This document shows, piece by piece, positions 27,276 to 35,335 of a DNA stretch of 64,000 bases (position 1 is the stretch's first letter; each line of letters opens with the position of its first letter). Both the position numbers and the translations under genes were made by a program. Source of the stretch: Bacteroidota bacterium (GTDB lineage: Bacteria; Bacteroidota; Bacteroidia; Chitinophagales; Saprospiraceae); assembly GCA_018222965.1 (NCBI GenBank), contig JAAEZH010000013.1, positions 61,342 through 125,341 of the forward strand, written 5' to 3'. The notes under the pieces were generated by a model. It made no database searches and was not told where the DNA came from. It was given only the letters and a program-made list of their open reading frames with translations.

Positions 27276-28586
27276 ATGGAGTACAAGTATTTTTTCAATT
27301 TAGCTATTTTATACTTATTGATGCTAAGTCCGCAATGGACAACTGCACAGGATTATACAAACTGGATCACCGGCGACACGGCAGATGCAGAGGTCTCGGG
27401 CTATTTGCCTGGAATCGTGTTAGCCGGCGGTGGCGGAGATCATGATAATGCCATGATATGGATGCTTCAAAGAGCAGCTGGCGGTGATGTACTGGTATTG
27501 CGTGCATCGGGATCAGACGGGTATAATCCGTATTTTTTTTCTGATTTGGGCGTCGAAGTAAATTCAGTCGAAACCATTCGGTTTGATGGTCCGGGAGCAG
27601 CCAGTGATCCTTATGTTCTGCGGCGCATTGCAGAAGCAGAGGTCTTGTTTTTTGCCGGGGGGGATCAATTTGATTATTACACCTTCTGGAAAGACAATTC
27701 CGTTGAAGATTCCATTCAATACCTGATTGATGAAAAGCAAATTACCATAGGAGGCACCAGTGCCGGAATGGCTATTTTAGGTCAGGCTTACTATACGCCT
27801 TCAACGCTGGGAATTAATTCTGATGAAGCTTTGAATAATCCGTATCACCCTTATATGGATATCCTCGGTCACGGAGATTTTTTAAACCTTCCCTATTTGG
27901 AAAACACAGTAACTGACACCCATTTTGATCAAAGGAACCGCGCCGGCCGGTTTTTAACTTTCCTGGCTCGATTGACTACTGATAACAACTACCGTGCAAA
28001 GGGAATAGCAGCCAATGAATTTACAGCTGTTTGCATTGATGAAACCGGAATTGCCCGGTGTTTTGGTGAGTATCCGGAATACGAGGAGGACCTCATTTAC
28101 TTTGCCCAGGTCAATTGCGAATCGCCATATGAACCTGAAAGTTGTCAGGAAAATATGCCTTTAGATTGGATTAGAAATCAGGAAGCGGTTAAGGTTTGTC
28201 GCATACCGGCTACCTGGGAGGGAGAAAACACCTTCGACCTGAATGACTGGATAAGCCAGGTTGGAGGAAACTGGTTTGACTGGTATGCCACAAATGGTAC
28301 TTTAACACAGTCTCCTGAGGCCAATCAACCAGCATGCACCATTTCTTCTGTAGAGAATAATTCCATTCGGCGAAAGCCGGTTTCTCCCAATCCGGCCCAA
28401 AACTACCTGGAACTGCCGGCAGATGTGACCTACTTTGAAATTAGGGATATGCAAGGCATGCTAAGAATGGCCGGTAAACTTCAACAGGGGATCATCCAAA
28501 TGGATGGGTTGCCTGATGGTTGTTACGTACTACGCCTGGATTTTCCAGACGGACAAAATTTCCAGCGGTTTGTGAAAATACGGTAA
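27276..28586 (+). CDS. Secreted S51 (cyanophycinase-like) peptidase with T9SS sorting tail
   Basis: A 436-residue exported hydrolase. Signal peptide MEYKYFFNLAILYLLMLSPQ; then the S51 core with VLAGGGGDHDNAMIWMLQRA, FFAGGDQFDYYTFW and the nucleophile Ser at about residue 162 in GGTSAGMAILGQ. Residues about 365-436 form a type IX secretion sorting domain (SPNPAQNYLELPADVTYFEI, LPDGCYVLRLDF, FQRFVKIR). S51 enzymes cleave cyanophycin or aspartyl peptides; a cell-surface or released form implies use of outside substrate. No cyanophycin synthetase is seen. A TTCGGCGAAAGCC copy sits at the linker before the sorting domain (28366). It ends 4 bases before the convergent gene. Confidence 0.9.
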   Translation: MEYKYFFNLAILYLLMLSPQWTTAQDYTNWITGDTADAEVSGYLPGIVLAGGGGDHDNAMIWMLQRAAGGDVLVLRASGSDGYNPYFFSDLGVEVNSVETIRFDGPGAASDPYVLRRIAEAEVLFFAGGDQFDYYTFWKDNSVEDSIQYLIDEKQITIGGTSAGMAILGQAYYTPSTLGINSDEALNNPYHPYMDILGHGDFLNLPYLENTVTDTHFDQRNRAGRFLTFLARLTTDNNYRAKGIAANEFTAVCIDETGIARCFGEYPEYEEDLIYFAQVNCESPYEPESCQENMPLDWIRNQEAVKVCRIPATWEGENTFDLNDWISQVGGNWFDWYATNGTLTQSPEANQPACTISSVENNSIRRKPVSPNPAQNYLELPADVTYFEIRDMQGMLRMAGKLQQGIIQMDGLPDGCYVLRLDFPDGQNFQRFVKIR

Positions 28587-28590
28587 GATT

Positions 28591-29127
28591 TCACTCCTCT
28601 GTCAACAGGGCAAAGGAATCCAAAAAGCGGGAAGTGGGTTCTGAATATTCTACCCCCGACGGACTGGCAATTTGTATGCTGTAAAATTGATTTTCAATGA
28701 CTATCGCCTGCACTTTTAAAGATGCCTGGCCATCGAGATAATCTATGCGCCAGCGCCTTCCGGGAAAATCGCGGTAATCCTTCTCCGATTCATACAGCAA
28801 TTCTCCATCTACAGAAAGGATAGCTTCCTCCAGCGTGGCCTGAAAAAATTCCTTCAATAATTCTACAGAGTCTGAATGGATGGTATAATCCGGATATTCA
28901 TAACGGTTGATGATTAAAACCAGGCCATTTTCCGCACTTTCTCCAAACCAGGTGCGTTGTACAATGGAACCAATGTCTGTATCGAGTGTATCCTCACGCA
29001 GCTCGAGATCTACCGGACTGTTTATCTTGAACCCGCCATCAACGGCGACAAAAGTATCCCAGTCGGATTGAGCTTGCAGGTTTACCAGAAAGCTCCATTG
29101 AATTAGAAAAAGCAGGATTATGCGCAT
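28591..29127 (-). CDS. Exported protein of unknown function
   Basis: A 178-residue protein with signal peptide MRIILLFLIQWSFLVNLQAQ. The mature part is a single small alpha-beta domain (VDGGFKINSPVDLELREDTL, FPGRRWRIDYLDGQASLKVQ, ENQFYSIQIASPSGVEYSEP) resembling in pattern the periplasmic PsbP/DUF1795-like proteins, but I would not assign it to one. It is divergent from the beta-lactamase-fold gene with 30 bases between starts, so the two could share regulatory sequence. Confidence 0.8.
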   Translation of the reverse strand: MRIILLFLIQWSFLVNLQAQSDWDTFVAVDGGFKINSPVDLELREDTLDTDIGSIVQRTWFGESAENGLVLIINRYEYPDYTIHSDSVELLKEFFQATLEEAILSVDGELLYESEKDYRDFPGRRWRIDYLDGQASLKVQAIVIENQFYSIQIASPSGVEYSEPTSRFLDSFALLTEE

Positions 29128-29157
29128 GCAGGAATGATTGGTTTAATTTAAAGTGTA

Positions 29158-30216
29158 ATGAGAATCCAAAGCAGTTGTATAACGATCTTCAGAATAGTAT
29201 TATTTGTTTGCCTTTCGGCGAATGCCTCCCTATTGCAAGCACAGGATGGTGCATTGCTGCGAAAAGAAGTCGACAAGCTGGTTTATTTGGATGCTCAGAT
29301 TAAGTTTGAGCGTACACCTGTATTTTTAATGGGGGTGATCTGGCAAGATTCTACTTTCTTTCTCGGATACAGCAGCGAAGAAAACGACAGCATCCCCATT
29401 CCCGGACCGGAAAGCCTTTTTGAAATCGGAGAAGTCAGTCAGCTGTTCCTGGCAGAATTAGCCCTGCAATTACTCGATCCGGAAATGTCGATCGGAGATC
29501 CCTTATCGCTGGACTCCGATTTGACGGTGGATCAATTGTTAAGCCACCACAGCGGTATTCCCCGCTTTCTGCCCCATTTTGGAGACAAAGAAAAAAGCAC
29601 CAACGACCCTTTCGCAAATTTGACTTACGAGGATGTAACCGATTGGCTGGATAATTCGGCATTTGATGAAAAGCCGGGATATCTGTTCTCCAGCCTAAAC
29701 TATGTTCTGCTCGCCCGTTTGTTGGAGGCAAATCAAGAACTTTCCTATGACAGTCTCCTTCGCCAAAGGCTTTTGGATCCACTCAATCTGTCCGATACCG
29801 GTTTCGATTTTGCAGACAGCCTGCTGGTACCCGGATTGGACAAAGGACAGCAGCCCGCAGCCCCCTGGAGTATTTCGGATATGAGTCCGGCGCAAGGCCT
29901 GAAATCATCAGCGGGTGATTTGTGTCAATTCATTCGCTACCTGATGGAAAACAATCGGTTTGAAAGTCTGGAAGCGATTCAAAAACCTACAGGTATCCGA
30001 AAGAATACCCGGATTTCATATGGCTGGCATGTCCTTCGCCAAAAACGCTACTATCCCATCTTTCTGCACAGCGGAGCAACATCCGGATATCGTTGTTATG
30101 TAGCGGTGGTTCCGGAAACAGAAACGGCAGTGGTCGTGCTTTCCAATTCCGTTTACGGCCTGGGAGGGATCGGGTTTTTAACCTTGAGAATGTTGAATAA
30201 TTATTGGAAGAAATGA
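29158..30216 (+). CDS. Serine beta-lactamase-fold pseudoenzyme (exported)
   Basis: A 352-residue exported protein (signal peptide up to ANASLLQAQ, residue about 29) with the overall plan of the serine hydrolase beta-lactamase family. Landmark segments align, but catalytic residues are gone. FEIGEVSQLF has Glu92 where the nucleophile Ser and Gln95 where the Lys of SxxK belong (family pattern GSVSKTF). The second motif YxN is FSS at 177-179 in LFSSLNYVLL. Only the third, HSG at 304-306 in HSGATSGYR, is kept. The fold-supporting parts such as LLSHHSGIPRFLPHF are normal, so this is a maintained protein that probably binds but does not cut. Ligand unknown. Confidence 0.8.
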   Translation: MRIQSSCITIFRIVLFVCLSANASLLQAQDGALLRKEVDKLVYLDAQIKFERTPVFLMGVIWQDSTFFLGYSSEENDSIPIPGPESLFEIGEVSQLFLAELALQLLDPEMSIGDPLSLDSDLTVDQLLSHHSGIPRFLPHFGDKEKSTNDPFANLTYEDVTDWLDNSAFDEKPGYLFSSLNYVLLARLLEANQELSYDSLLRQRLLDPLNLSDTGFDFADSLLVPGLDKGQQPAAPWSISDMSPAQGLKSSAGDLCQFIRYLMENNRFESLEAIQKPTGIRKNTRISYGWHVLRQKRYYPIFLHSGATSGYRCYVAVVPETETAVVVLSNSVYGLGGIGFLTLRMLNNYWKK

Positions 30217-30423
30217 AAAAACGTTTTAATCGTTTAATACGGATACACCCCATTCTCTGGGTAAAACGGGAAGCGTTGAGCGTGTATCGTTAAGCGGGAT
30301 TTTGTTATCCTTAATATTACAGCATTTCCGATCAACGATAAACACTACAAGATCCACGAGTTTGTTCAGTCTAATTAAACATTAAAAATTATCAACTAAA
30401 AATTACTTACCTATCTTTGTATT
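30217..30423. other. AT-rich intergenic region before SUI1
   Basis: These 207 bases contain AT-rich filler with no reading frame of note and end in the SUI1 promoter box. No terminator with a clear T run is seen for the preceding gene. Confidence 0.5.
30412..30419 (+). promoter_or_regulatory. -7 promoter box of the SUI1 gene
   Basis: TATCTTTG is an exact match to TAnnTTTG, only 4 bases before the ATG at 30424. Transcription would then start at or next to the start codon, so the mRNA would be leaderless or nearly so. No convincing -33 box is seen. Confidence 0.55.
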
Positions 30424-30774
30424 ATGGGAAAAAAAGGAAAAAATAAGCGTAAAGGCGTGGTATTCTCAACCAATCCGGATTACGAGTATAATTACCAACA
30501 AGAAGAAGAACAGGATTTGCTCCCTCCCCAACAACAGAAGTTGCGCATCAGCCTGGACCGCAAACAAAGACGCGGAAAAGAAGTGACATTGATTACCGGA
30601 TTTGTAGGTCCCGACGACGATCTAAAAGACCTGGGTAAAATGCTGAAAAGCAAATGCGGAGTGGGTGGTTCTGCCAAGGAAGGGGACATTCTGATCCAGG
30701 GCGATAAACGGGATAAAGTACTTGAAATACTACTCAAAGAAGGATATTCCCAAACCAAAAAAAACGGCGGCTAA
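30424..30774 (+). CDS. SUI1/eIF1-family translation factor (YciH-like)
   Basis: A 116-residue protein with an N-terminal basic stretch ([11 protein letters not shown]) and a C-terminal SUI1 domain, residues about 38-110: [20 protein letters not shown], then [20 protein letters not shown] and the closing helix [12 protein letters not shown]. The eukaryotic relative eIF1 checks start-codon choice; bacterial homologues such as YciH bind the ribosome and influence initiation fidelity. It is followed within 19 bases by the small gene at 30794 and probably shares its transcript. A leaderless start (see the promoter box) would be notable for an initiation factor. Confidence 0.93.
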   Translation: MGKKGKNKRKGVVFSTNPDYEYNYQQEEEQDLLPPQQQKLRISLDRKQRRGKEVTLITGFVGPDDDLKDLGKMLKSKCGVGGSAKEGDILIQGDKRDKVLEILLKEGYSQTKKNGG

Positions 30775-30793
30775 CGGCCCTAAAAACAAAGCC

Positions 30794-31093
30794 ATGTACC
30801 TCGTAACCTATGATGATCCACAACTGCCCGAAATGCGTGCTCGCGACTGGTACGAGCTGGTGGATTGGTTTCGGGAAAACGGAGAATACGACCTAATCAA
30901 TTGGGACGAGCTGGAAAGAACAGGCTCAACGGAAAGCTCCTGTACGTTTTGGAAAATAGAACACGATCCCGGCTACGGCTACGATGCCCATTTACTCAAC
31001 TTGTTTGCTTTTGTGGAAGATGACCTTTTGGCGCAGGTATATGAATCTGACCCGGGACCAGTCCGGGATCCGGATCAGCTAAACTTATTCTGA
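30794..31093 (+). CDS. Small acidic protein ending in a clamp-binding-like motif
   Basis: A 99-residue acidic protein, start MYLVTYDDPQLPEMRARDWY. An in-frame upstream start at 30722 lies inside the SUI1 gene and is unlikely. No known domain recognised; the chain is Trp- and acid-rich (WYELVDWFRENGEYDLINWD). Its last five residues are QLNLF, the same pentapeptide as the beta-clamp-binding motif of E. coli UmuC, and it sits at the free C-terminus as in several clamp clients. A tie to the replication clamp is inference. The stop overlaps the end of the convergent prmC by 9 bases. Confidence 0.75.
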   Translation: MYLVTYDDPQLPEMRARDWYELVDWFRENGEYDLINWDELERTGSTESSCTFWKIEHDPGYGYDAHLLNLFAFVEDDLLAQVYESDPGPVRDPDQLNLF

Positions 31094-31912
31094 TCCAGCA
31101 ATTAGAATTCGGGGCTTCCCCTGTAAATCCTCTCTTACTTCAACCTTCGGAAATAGCTGTTTGAACACCTTTTGTGTGGCTTTCTCCCGGTATTCATTGA
31201 TTTCAACCGCTACCCTGCCATTTGTTGCCAGATGTCGTCGGGCAAATTCTGCGATACGACGGTAAAAGATAATCGGATCAGAACCCGGTGTAAAAAGGGC
31301 TGTCTTCGGCTCATGGTTGAGCACCGTTTCCGGCATCAGGTCTCTTTCTTCCTGTCCGATATAAGGCGGATTGCTTACGATCAAATCCCAGGGCCCGGAG
31401 ATAGCCGACCACTGGTTTTCGTCCAGGAAATCTACTTTATGGAAACTCAGTCCAGTTGCCAGGTTTTTTGCATTTTCTCCAGCAACTTCCAGGGCTTTTT
31501 CAGACACATCACAGGCATGCAGCTCCCAATTTGGAAATTTCTTAGCCAAGGAAATGGGAATACACCCGCTTCCGGTTCCAATATCGAGCATTCTAAGGGA
31601 CTCCTCCCCTCTTTTTTTGCCAAACTGTTCGATCGCATAAACCAATTCCTCTGTTTCCGGACGGGGAATCAGCACATCTGAATTGACCTTGAATCTGTAT
31701 CCGTAAAAGATGGTGGAGCCGATGATATACTGAACCGGCTCCCCCTGCAGCAGACGAGCTTCCGTATCTTTTAGGACTGTTTCCCGCTCATCCGGGGGTA
31801 AGGATTCCAATTGGTCTTCCCACACAATACGTGAGAGAGAACGAGCCTCTCCGGCACCATATTTATTGGCAATGGCTTTTGAAAATTGATGTTCTACCTC
31901 CGAACGAGTCAT
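31085..31912 (-). CDS. prmC: Peptide chain release factor N5-glutamine methyltransferase
   Basis: Methylates the Gln of the GGQ motif in release factors RF1 and RF2, using S-adenosylmethionine, which speeds translation termination. The 275-residue protein has the helical N-terminal domain (LPPDERETVLKDTEARLLQG, IPRPETEELVY), SAM motif LDIGTGSGCIPISLAKKFP, and the substrate-binding NPPY in IVSNPPYIGQEE. Length and motifs are normal. It overlaps nspC by 4 bases (ATGA) and is last in a tight minus-strand run, where it is probably a passenger, not part of the pathway. Confidence 0.95.
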   Translation of the reverse strand: MTRSEVEHQFSKAIANKYGAGEARSLSRIVWEDQLESLPPDERETVLKDTEARLLQGEPVQYIIGSTIFYGYRFKVNSDVLIPRPETEELVYAIEQFGKKRGEESLRMLDIGTGSGCIPISLAKKFPNWELHACDVSEKALEVAGENAKNLATGLSFHKVDFLDENQWSAISGPWDLIVSNPPYIGQEERDLMPETVLNHEPKTALFTPGSDPIIFYRRIAEFARRHLATNGRVAVEINEYREKATQKVFKQLFPKVEVREDLQGKPRILIAGSE

Positions 31913-33036
31913 GACAGCCGACCTTTAAAGTCCTCGTAGTTAAACCGACGTACCATATCAAGTTTTCCGTTTTGTCTCAGGATGCAAATATCCGGATGCC
32001 CTACTCCGTTAAACATGGTGGTTTTTACCATGGTGTAATGGATCATGTCTTCCAGGATAATCCGATCACCAACCTTCAGCGGCTTTTCAAAACTGTACAC
32101 CTCCATATAATCCCCTGCCAGGCAGCTGGTACCACCCAAACGATATTGGGGCTTGCCAGCTTCCGGATCAGCCTTCGCTCCGCGTACTCTCGGGCGATAG
32201 GGCATTTCCAGGGTATCGGGCATATGAGCGGTGAAGGAGACATCCAAAATAGCCGTTTTAACCCCTCCACTTTCGTGAATGTCAAGGACTTCAGATAGCA
32301 GAAATCCTGTTTCCCAGGCAATGGCGCTTCCCGGTTCCAGGATGACTTCCACATCATACTTTTCCCGGAATCGCTTGAGTAGTTGGATGAGGTGGTTGGT
32401 ATCATAACCCTTTCGGGTCATCAAATGCCCGCCACCCATGTTGACCCACCTCAACTTTGGCAGGAATTGGCCGAACTTCTGCTCGAAAACCTCCAGCACT
32501 TTCTCCAGATCGTAAGAGGAAGACTCACACAACACGTGAAAATGAATGCCTTCGAGTCCCTCGGGCCAACCTTCGGCGAAAGCCGCAATATCTTCACCCA
32601 ATCGGGAGCCCGGAGCTGCCGGATTGTACAGATCGGTTTCCACTTCCGAATAGCCCGGGTTCACCCTTAATCCACAGGAAATTCCCGCAGGCACCCGATC
32701 TTTAAAACGGTTCCACTGATCAATCGAATTGAAAGTCATGTGGGAACTATGGGAGGCAATTTCATCAAACTCTTGATCCCGGTAGGCTACCACATAAGTA
32801 TGGGCTTTCACGCCCATTTCCTCCCGTATCAGCCGGGCTTCATACAACGAACTGGCCGTTGCCCCATGCAGGTATTCGCCGACCAAAGGGAAGGCAGACC
32901 ACATGGAGAAACCTTTCAGGGCGAGGATGATGGAAATACCGGCTTCCTGGCTAACGGAACGAAGGAGCTCCAGGTTTTTTACCAGCAGCTCCTCCTCCAA
33001 AACATAAGCCGGTGAAGGCATTTTTTGGATATCCAT
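31909..33036 (-). CDS. nspC: Carboxynorspermidine/carboxyspermidine decarboxylase
   Basis: PLP-dependent alanine-racemase-fold decarboxylase that converts carboxy(nor)spermidine to (nor)spermidine. The Schiff-base Lys is in IILALKGFSMWSAF near residue 41; other family blocks are GLRVNPGYSEVETDLYNP, MGGGHLMTRKGYD and EPGSAIAWETGFLL. The motif CLAGDYMEVYSF near residue 305 carries the catalytic Cys/Asp region. The 375-residue length is normal. It overlaps the stop of the synthase gene by one base (TAATG), forming the second and final step of the alternative spermidine pathway. A 13-base motif copy lies at 32572. Confidence 0.94.
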   Translation of the reverse strand: MDIQKMPSPAYVLEEELLVKNLELLRSVSQEAGISIILALKGFSMWSAFPLVGEYLHGATASSLYEARLIREEMGVKAHTYVVAYRDQEFDEIASHSSHMTFNSIDQWNRFKDRVPAGISCGLRVNPGYSEVETDLYNPAAPGSRLGEDIAAFAEGWPEGLEGIHFHVLCESSSYDLEKVLEVFEQKFGQFLPKLRWVNMGGGHLMTRKGYDTNHLIQLLKRFREKYDVEVILEPGSAIAWETGFLLSEVLDIHESGGVKTAILDVSFTAHMPDTLEMPYRPRVRGAKADPEAGKPQYRLGGTSCLAGDYMEVYSFEKPLKVGDRIILEDMIHYTMVKTTMFNGVGHPDICILRQNGKLDMVRRFNYEDFKGRLS

Positions 33037-34241
33037 TATAATTCGATGTCGATGTCAAACTTCTCTTCCCAGGGCAGTCCCATTTCGCCCAGTTTATCCA
33101 AAAACGGATCGGGATTAAATTCTTCCACATTAAAAACTCCTTTGCCGGCCCATTTGCCGGTAAGCACCATCATGGCCCCAATGGTAGCCGGTACACCCGT
33201 GGTATATGATACCCCCTGTGCTTTGGTTTCGTTGTAGGCAGCCTGGTGACTGCAGTTGTTCCAGATGTAATAGGTACGCTCTTTGCCATCCTTCACACCA
33301 CGGATGCGGCAGCCAATGGAAGTTTCACCGGAGTAGTTCTCTCCCAGTCCACCGGGATCGGGAAGTACGGCTTTGAGAAATTCCAAAGGCACAATGTCCA
33401 TGCCTTTAAACTTCACCGGTTCGATGCCGGCCATACCGATGTTTTGGATTACACGCAGGTGGGTGAGATATTCATCACCGAAGGTCATCCAGAAACGGGC
33501 CCGTTTGAGGGTCGGGTAGTTCTTAACCAGCGATTCGAGTTCCTCGTGATAGATTACATAGGAATTGCGCTCGCCGATGTTTGGGTAAGAGAGCATTTTG
33601 GATATCTCGTGTGGCTCCGTTTCCACCCATTTGCCATTTTCCCAATAGCGTCCTTTTTGGGTTACTTCCCGAATATTGATCTCCGGATTGAAGTTGGTTG
33701 CAAAAGCTTTTCCGTGATCACCGCCATTGCAATCCACGATATCGAGGTAATGGATCTCATCAAAGTGGTGTTTGGCAGCACGAGCGGTAAAGATGCTCGT
33801 TACGCCGGGATCGAAGCCACAACCGAGTACGCCAATGATGCCTTTTTCGCGGAAGCGATCCTGGTAGGCCCACTGCCAGCTGTATTCAAATTTGGCTTCG
33901 TCTTTGGGCTCGTAATTGGCTGTATCCAGGTAGTGTACGCCTGTTTCCAGACAAGCATCCATGATGGTAAGATCCTGATAAGGCAAAGCGACATGCAGGA
34001 CGAGGTCAGGCCCGAATGAGCGGATTAATGCTACCAACTCCGGTACATTATCCGCATCTACCTGGGCGGTTTTAATGCCTTTTCGGCCAGTATCGCGTTC
34101 TACATCGCGAACGATATCATCACATTTGGATTTGGTCCGACTGGCAAGCATAATTTCCGAAAAGACTTCGGGATGTTGGGCACATTTGTAAACAACAACC
34201 CGGCCTACACCGCCGGCACCAATAATCAAAACTTTAGACAT
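33036..34241 (-). CDS. Carboxynorspermidine/carboxyspermidine synthase (saccharopine dehydrogenase family)
   Basis: NADPH-dependent enzyme that condenses aspartate semialdehyde with putrescine or diaminopropane. The 401-residue protein has a Rossmann start VLIIGAGGVGRVVVYKCAQH and DANDYEP-like loop TGVHYLDTANYEPKDEAKFE, plus GVLGCGFDPGVTSIFTARAA, a hallmark of this branch; the LYS1/saccharopine relatives differ. Its partner nspC begins at its stop, and an agmatinase-family gene that could supply putrescine lies 50 bases upstream. Together these make a local spermidine route. Which polyamine is formed cannot be told from sequence. Confidence 0.93.
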   Translation of the reverse strand: MSKVLIIGAGGVGRVVVYKCAQHPEVFSEIMLASRTKSKCDDIVRDVERDTGRKGIKTAQVDADNVPELVALIRSFGPDLVLHVALPYQDLTIMDACLETGVHYLDTANYEPKDEAKFEYSWQWAYQDRFREKGIIGVLGCGFDPGVTSIFTARAAKHHFDEIHYLDIVDCNGGDHGKAFATNFNPEINIREVTQKGRYWENGKWVETEPHEISKMLSYPNIGERNSYVIYHEELESLVKNYPTLKRARFWMTFGDEYLTHLRVIQNIGMAGIEPVKFKGMDIVPLEFLKAVLPDPGGLGENYSGETSIGCRIRGVKDGKERTYYIWNNCSHQAAYNETKAQGVSYTTGVPATIGAMMVLTGKWAGKGVFNVEEFNPDPFLDKLGEMGLPWEEKFDIDIEL

Positions 34242-34291
34242 GGATGTTTTTTTGTTAGTTATAATTAAAAAACGGGATTGAGACGTCCTTT

Positions 34292-35335
34292 TTACAGGAG
34301 GTCACTCCCCAACCAGTTGGCTAATTTATACAGTACGCGAGCCCCTACATTTCCGTCCCACTCATGCCCGACACCTGCCACTTCAGAGAGGTCAAAACCT
34401 ATCAGTTTTCGGTCGCTTAACATCAGCTTTTTAATCAGGTAAAATACTTCATTCAGCTCCAATCCGCCAGGAACGGGTGTACCTGTATTGGGACATAATT
34501 TAGGGTCCAGTCCGTCTATATCAAAACTGATGTACACTTTTTCGGGCAACTGGTCGATAATATCTTCGCAAATGGCTTCCCAGCTTCGCCCTTCAAAGCG
34601 ACTTTCATTCATTTCCTGATCCGGAAAAACAACGACCCGGCCATCTGATTGTTCGACAAGGCTCCACTCTTCTTCGCAGGCATCCCGTATTCCTACTTGA
34701 ACTAAACGCTGTAATTGACTGATATTTAAAGCATTGTAAAATATAGAAGCATGGGAATAGGTAAATCCTTCATAGGCTTTTCTCAAGTCCATGTGCGCAT
34801 CGATTTGGAGGATGCCAAAAGGTCCTTCGCGTTCTGCCAAAGCTTCCAGAAATCCCAGCGGAGTACTGTGATCGCCACCGACCAATCCGACTCTTTTCCC
34901 CTTATCCAAAAGGGCGGCTGTATCCACCTTTACCTGCTCCTTCATTTCGGCGCAAGCCCGATTGATTTCTTCCCGGACAGCAAGCATCTTCGCATCTTTT
35001 TGCGGATTCCCTCCGTTTTCCAGGAAATTAATATATGTTTTGGCTTTTTCGCGGAGAGTATGATTGCGTTTGGCCAGTTGCGGATCGGGTGGATTGAGAA
35101 ACAGTCCGATTTTCCAGGCATCCGGGATATCGGCATCATATAAATCGAGTTGTGGGGAGCAATCCAGAATATTCTGCCCTCCGCTTGAAGTGCCGTCGCC
35201 AAAGGATACGGTCAGGTCCCAGGGCACAGAATACAGCACTACCCGGGCTGTATCTTTGGTAAATGGCAGTCCGATAAAATGGCCGTTATCCAGGCCAACT
35301 CCATTTGGATCGAAGTTTTCTATCTGATCATTCAT
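34292..35335 (-). CDS. Agmatinase/arginase-family ureohydrolase
   Basis: A 347-residue cytosolic Mn enzyme of the ureohydrolase family. The metal ligands are in VGLVGGDHSTPLGFL, ILQIDAHMDLRKAYEGFTYS and YISFDIDGLDPKLCPNTGTP. A helical insert near residues 85-135 lengthens the N-terminal part. In this setting, next to carboxynorspermidine synthase, agmatinase activity (agmatine to putrescine plus urea) is the best reading; formimidoylglutamase is the alternative, but no hut genes are near. No arginine decarboxylase is visible in the window. The first 8 bases overlap the sulfotransferase stop region, so the genes are coupled. Confidence 0.85.
   Translation of the reverse strand: MNDQIENFDPNGVGLDNGHFIGLPFTKDTARVVLYSVPWDLTVSFGDGTSSGGQNILDCSPQLDLYDADIPDAWKIGLFLNPPDPQLAKRNHTLREKAKTYINFLENGGNPQKDAKMLAVREEINRACAEMKEQVKVDTAALLDKGKRVGLVGGDHSTPLGFLEALAEREGPFGILQIDAHMDLRKAYEGFTYSHASIFYNALNISQLQRLVQVGIRDACEEEWSLVEQSDGRVVVFPDQEMNESRFEGRSWEAICEDIIDQLPEKVYISFDIDGLDPKLCPNTGTPVPGGLELNEVFYLIKKLMLSDRKLIGFDLSEVAGVGHEWDGNVGARVLYKLANWLGSDLL

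Noticed and set aside
27276..28586. Cyanophycin storage metabolism
   Set aside because: The S51 protein is exported with a sorting tail and no cyanophycin synthetase is present, so internal storage breakdown is unlikely.
33246..34019. 257-residue open frame on the plus strand
   Set aside because: It runs opposite to the whole carboxynorspermidine synthase gene, whose motifs are clear; the antisense translation shows no family features.
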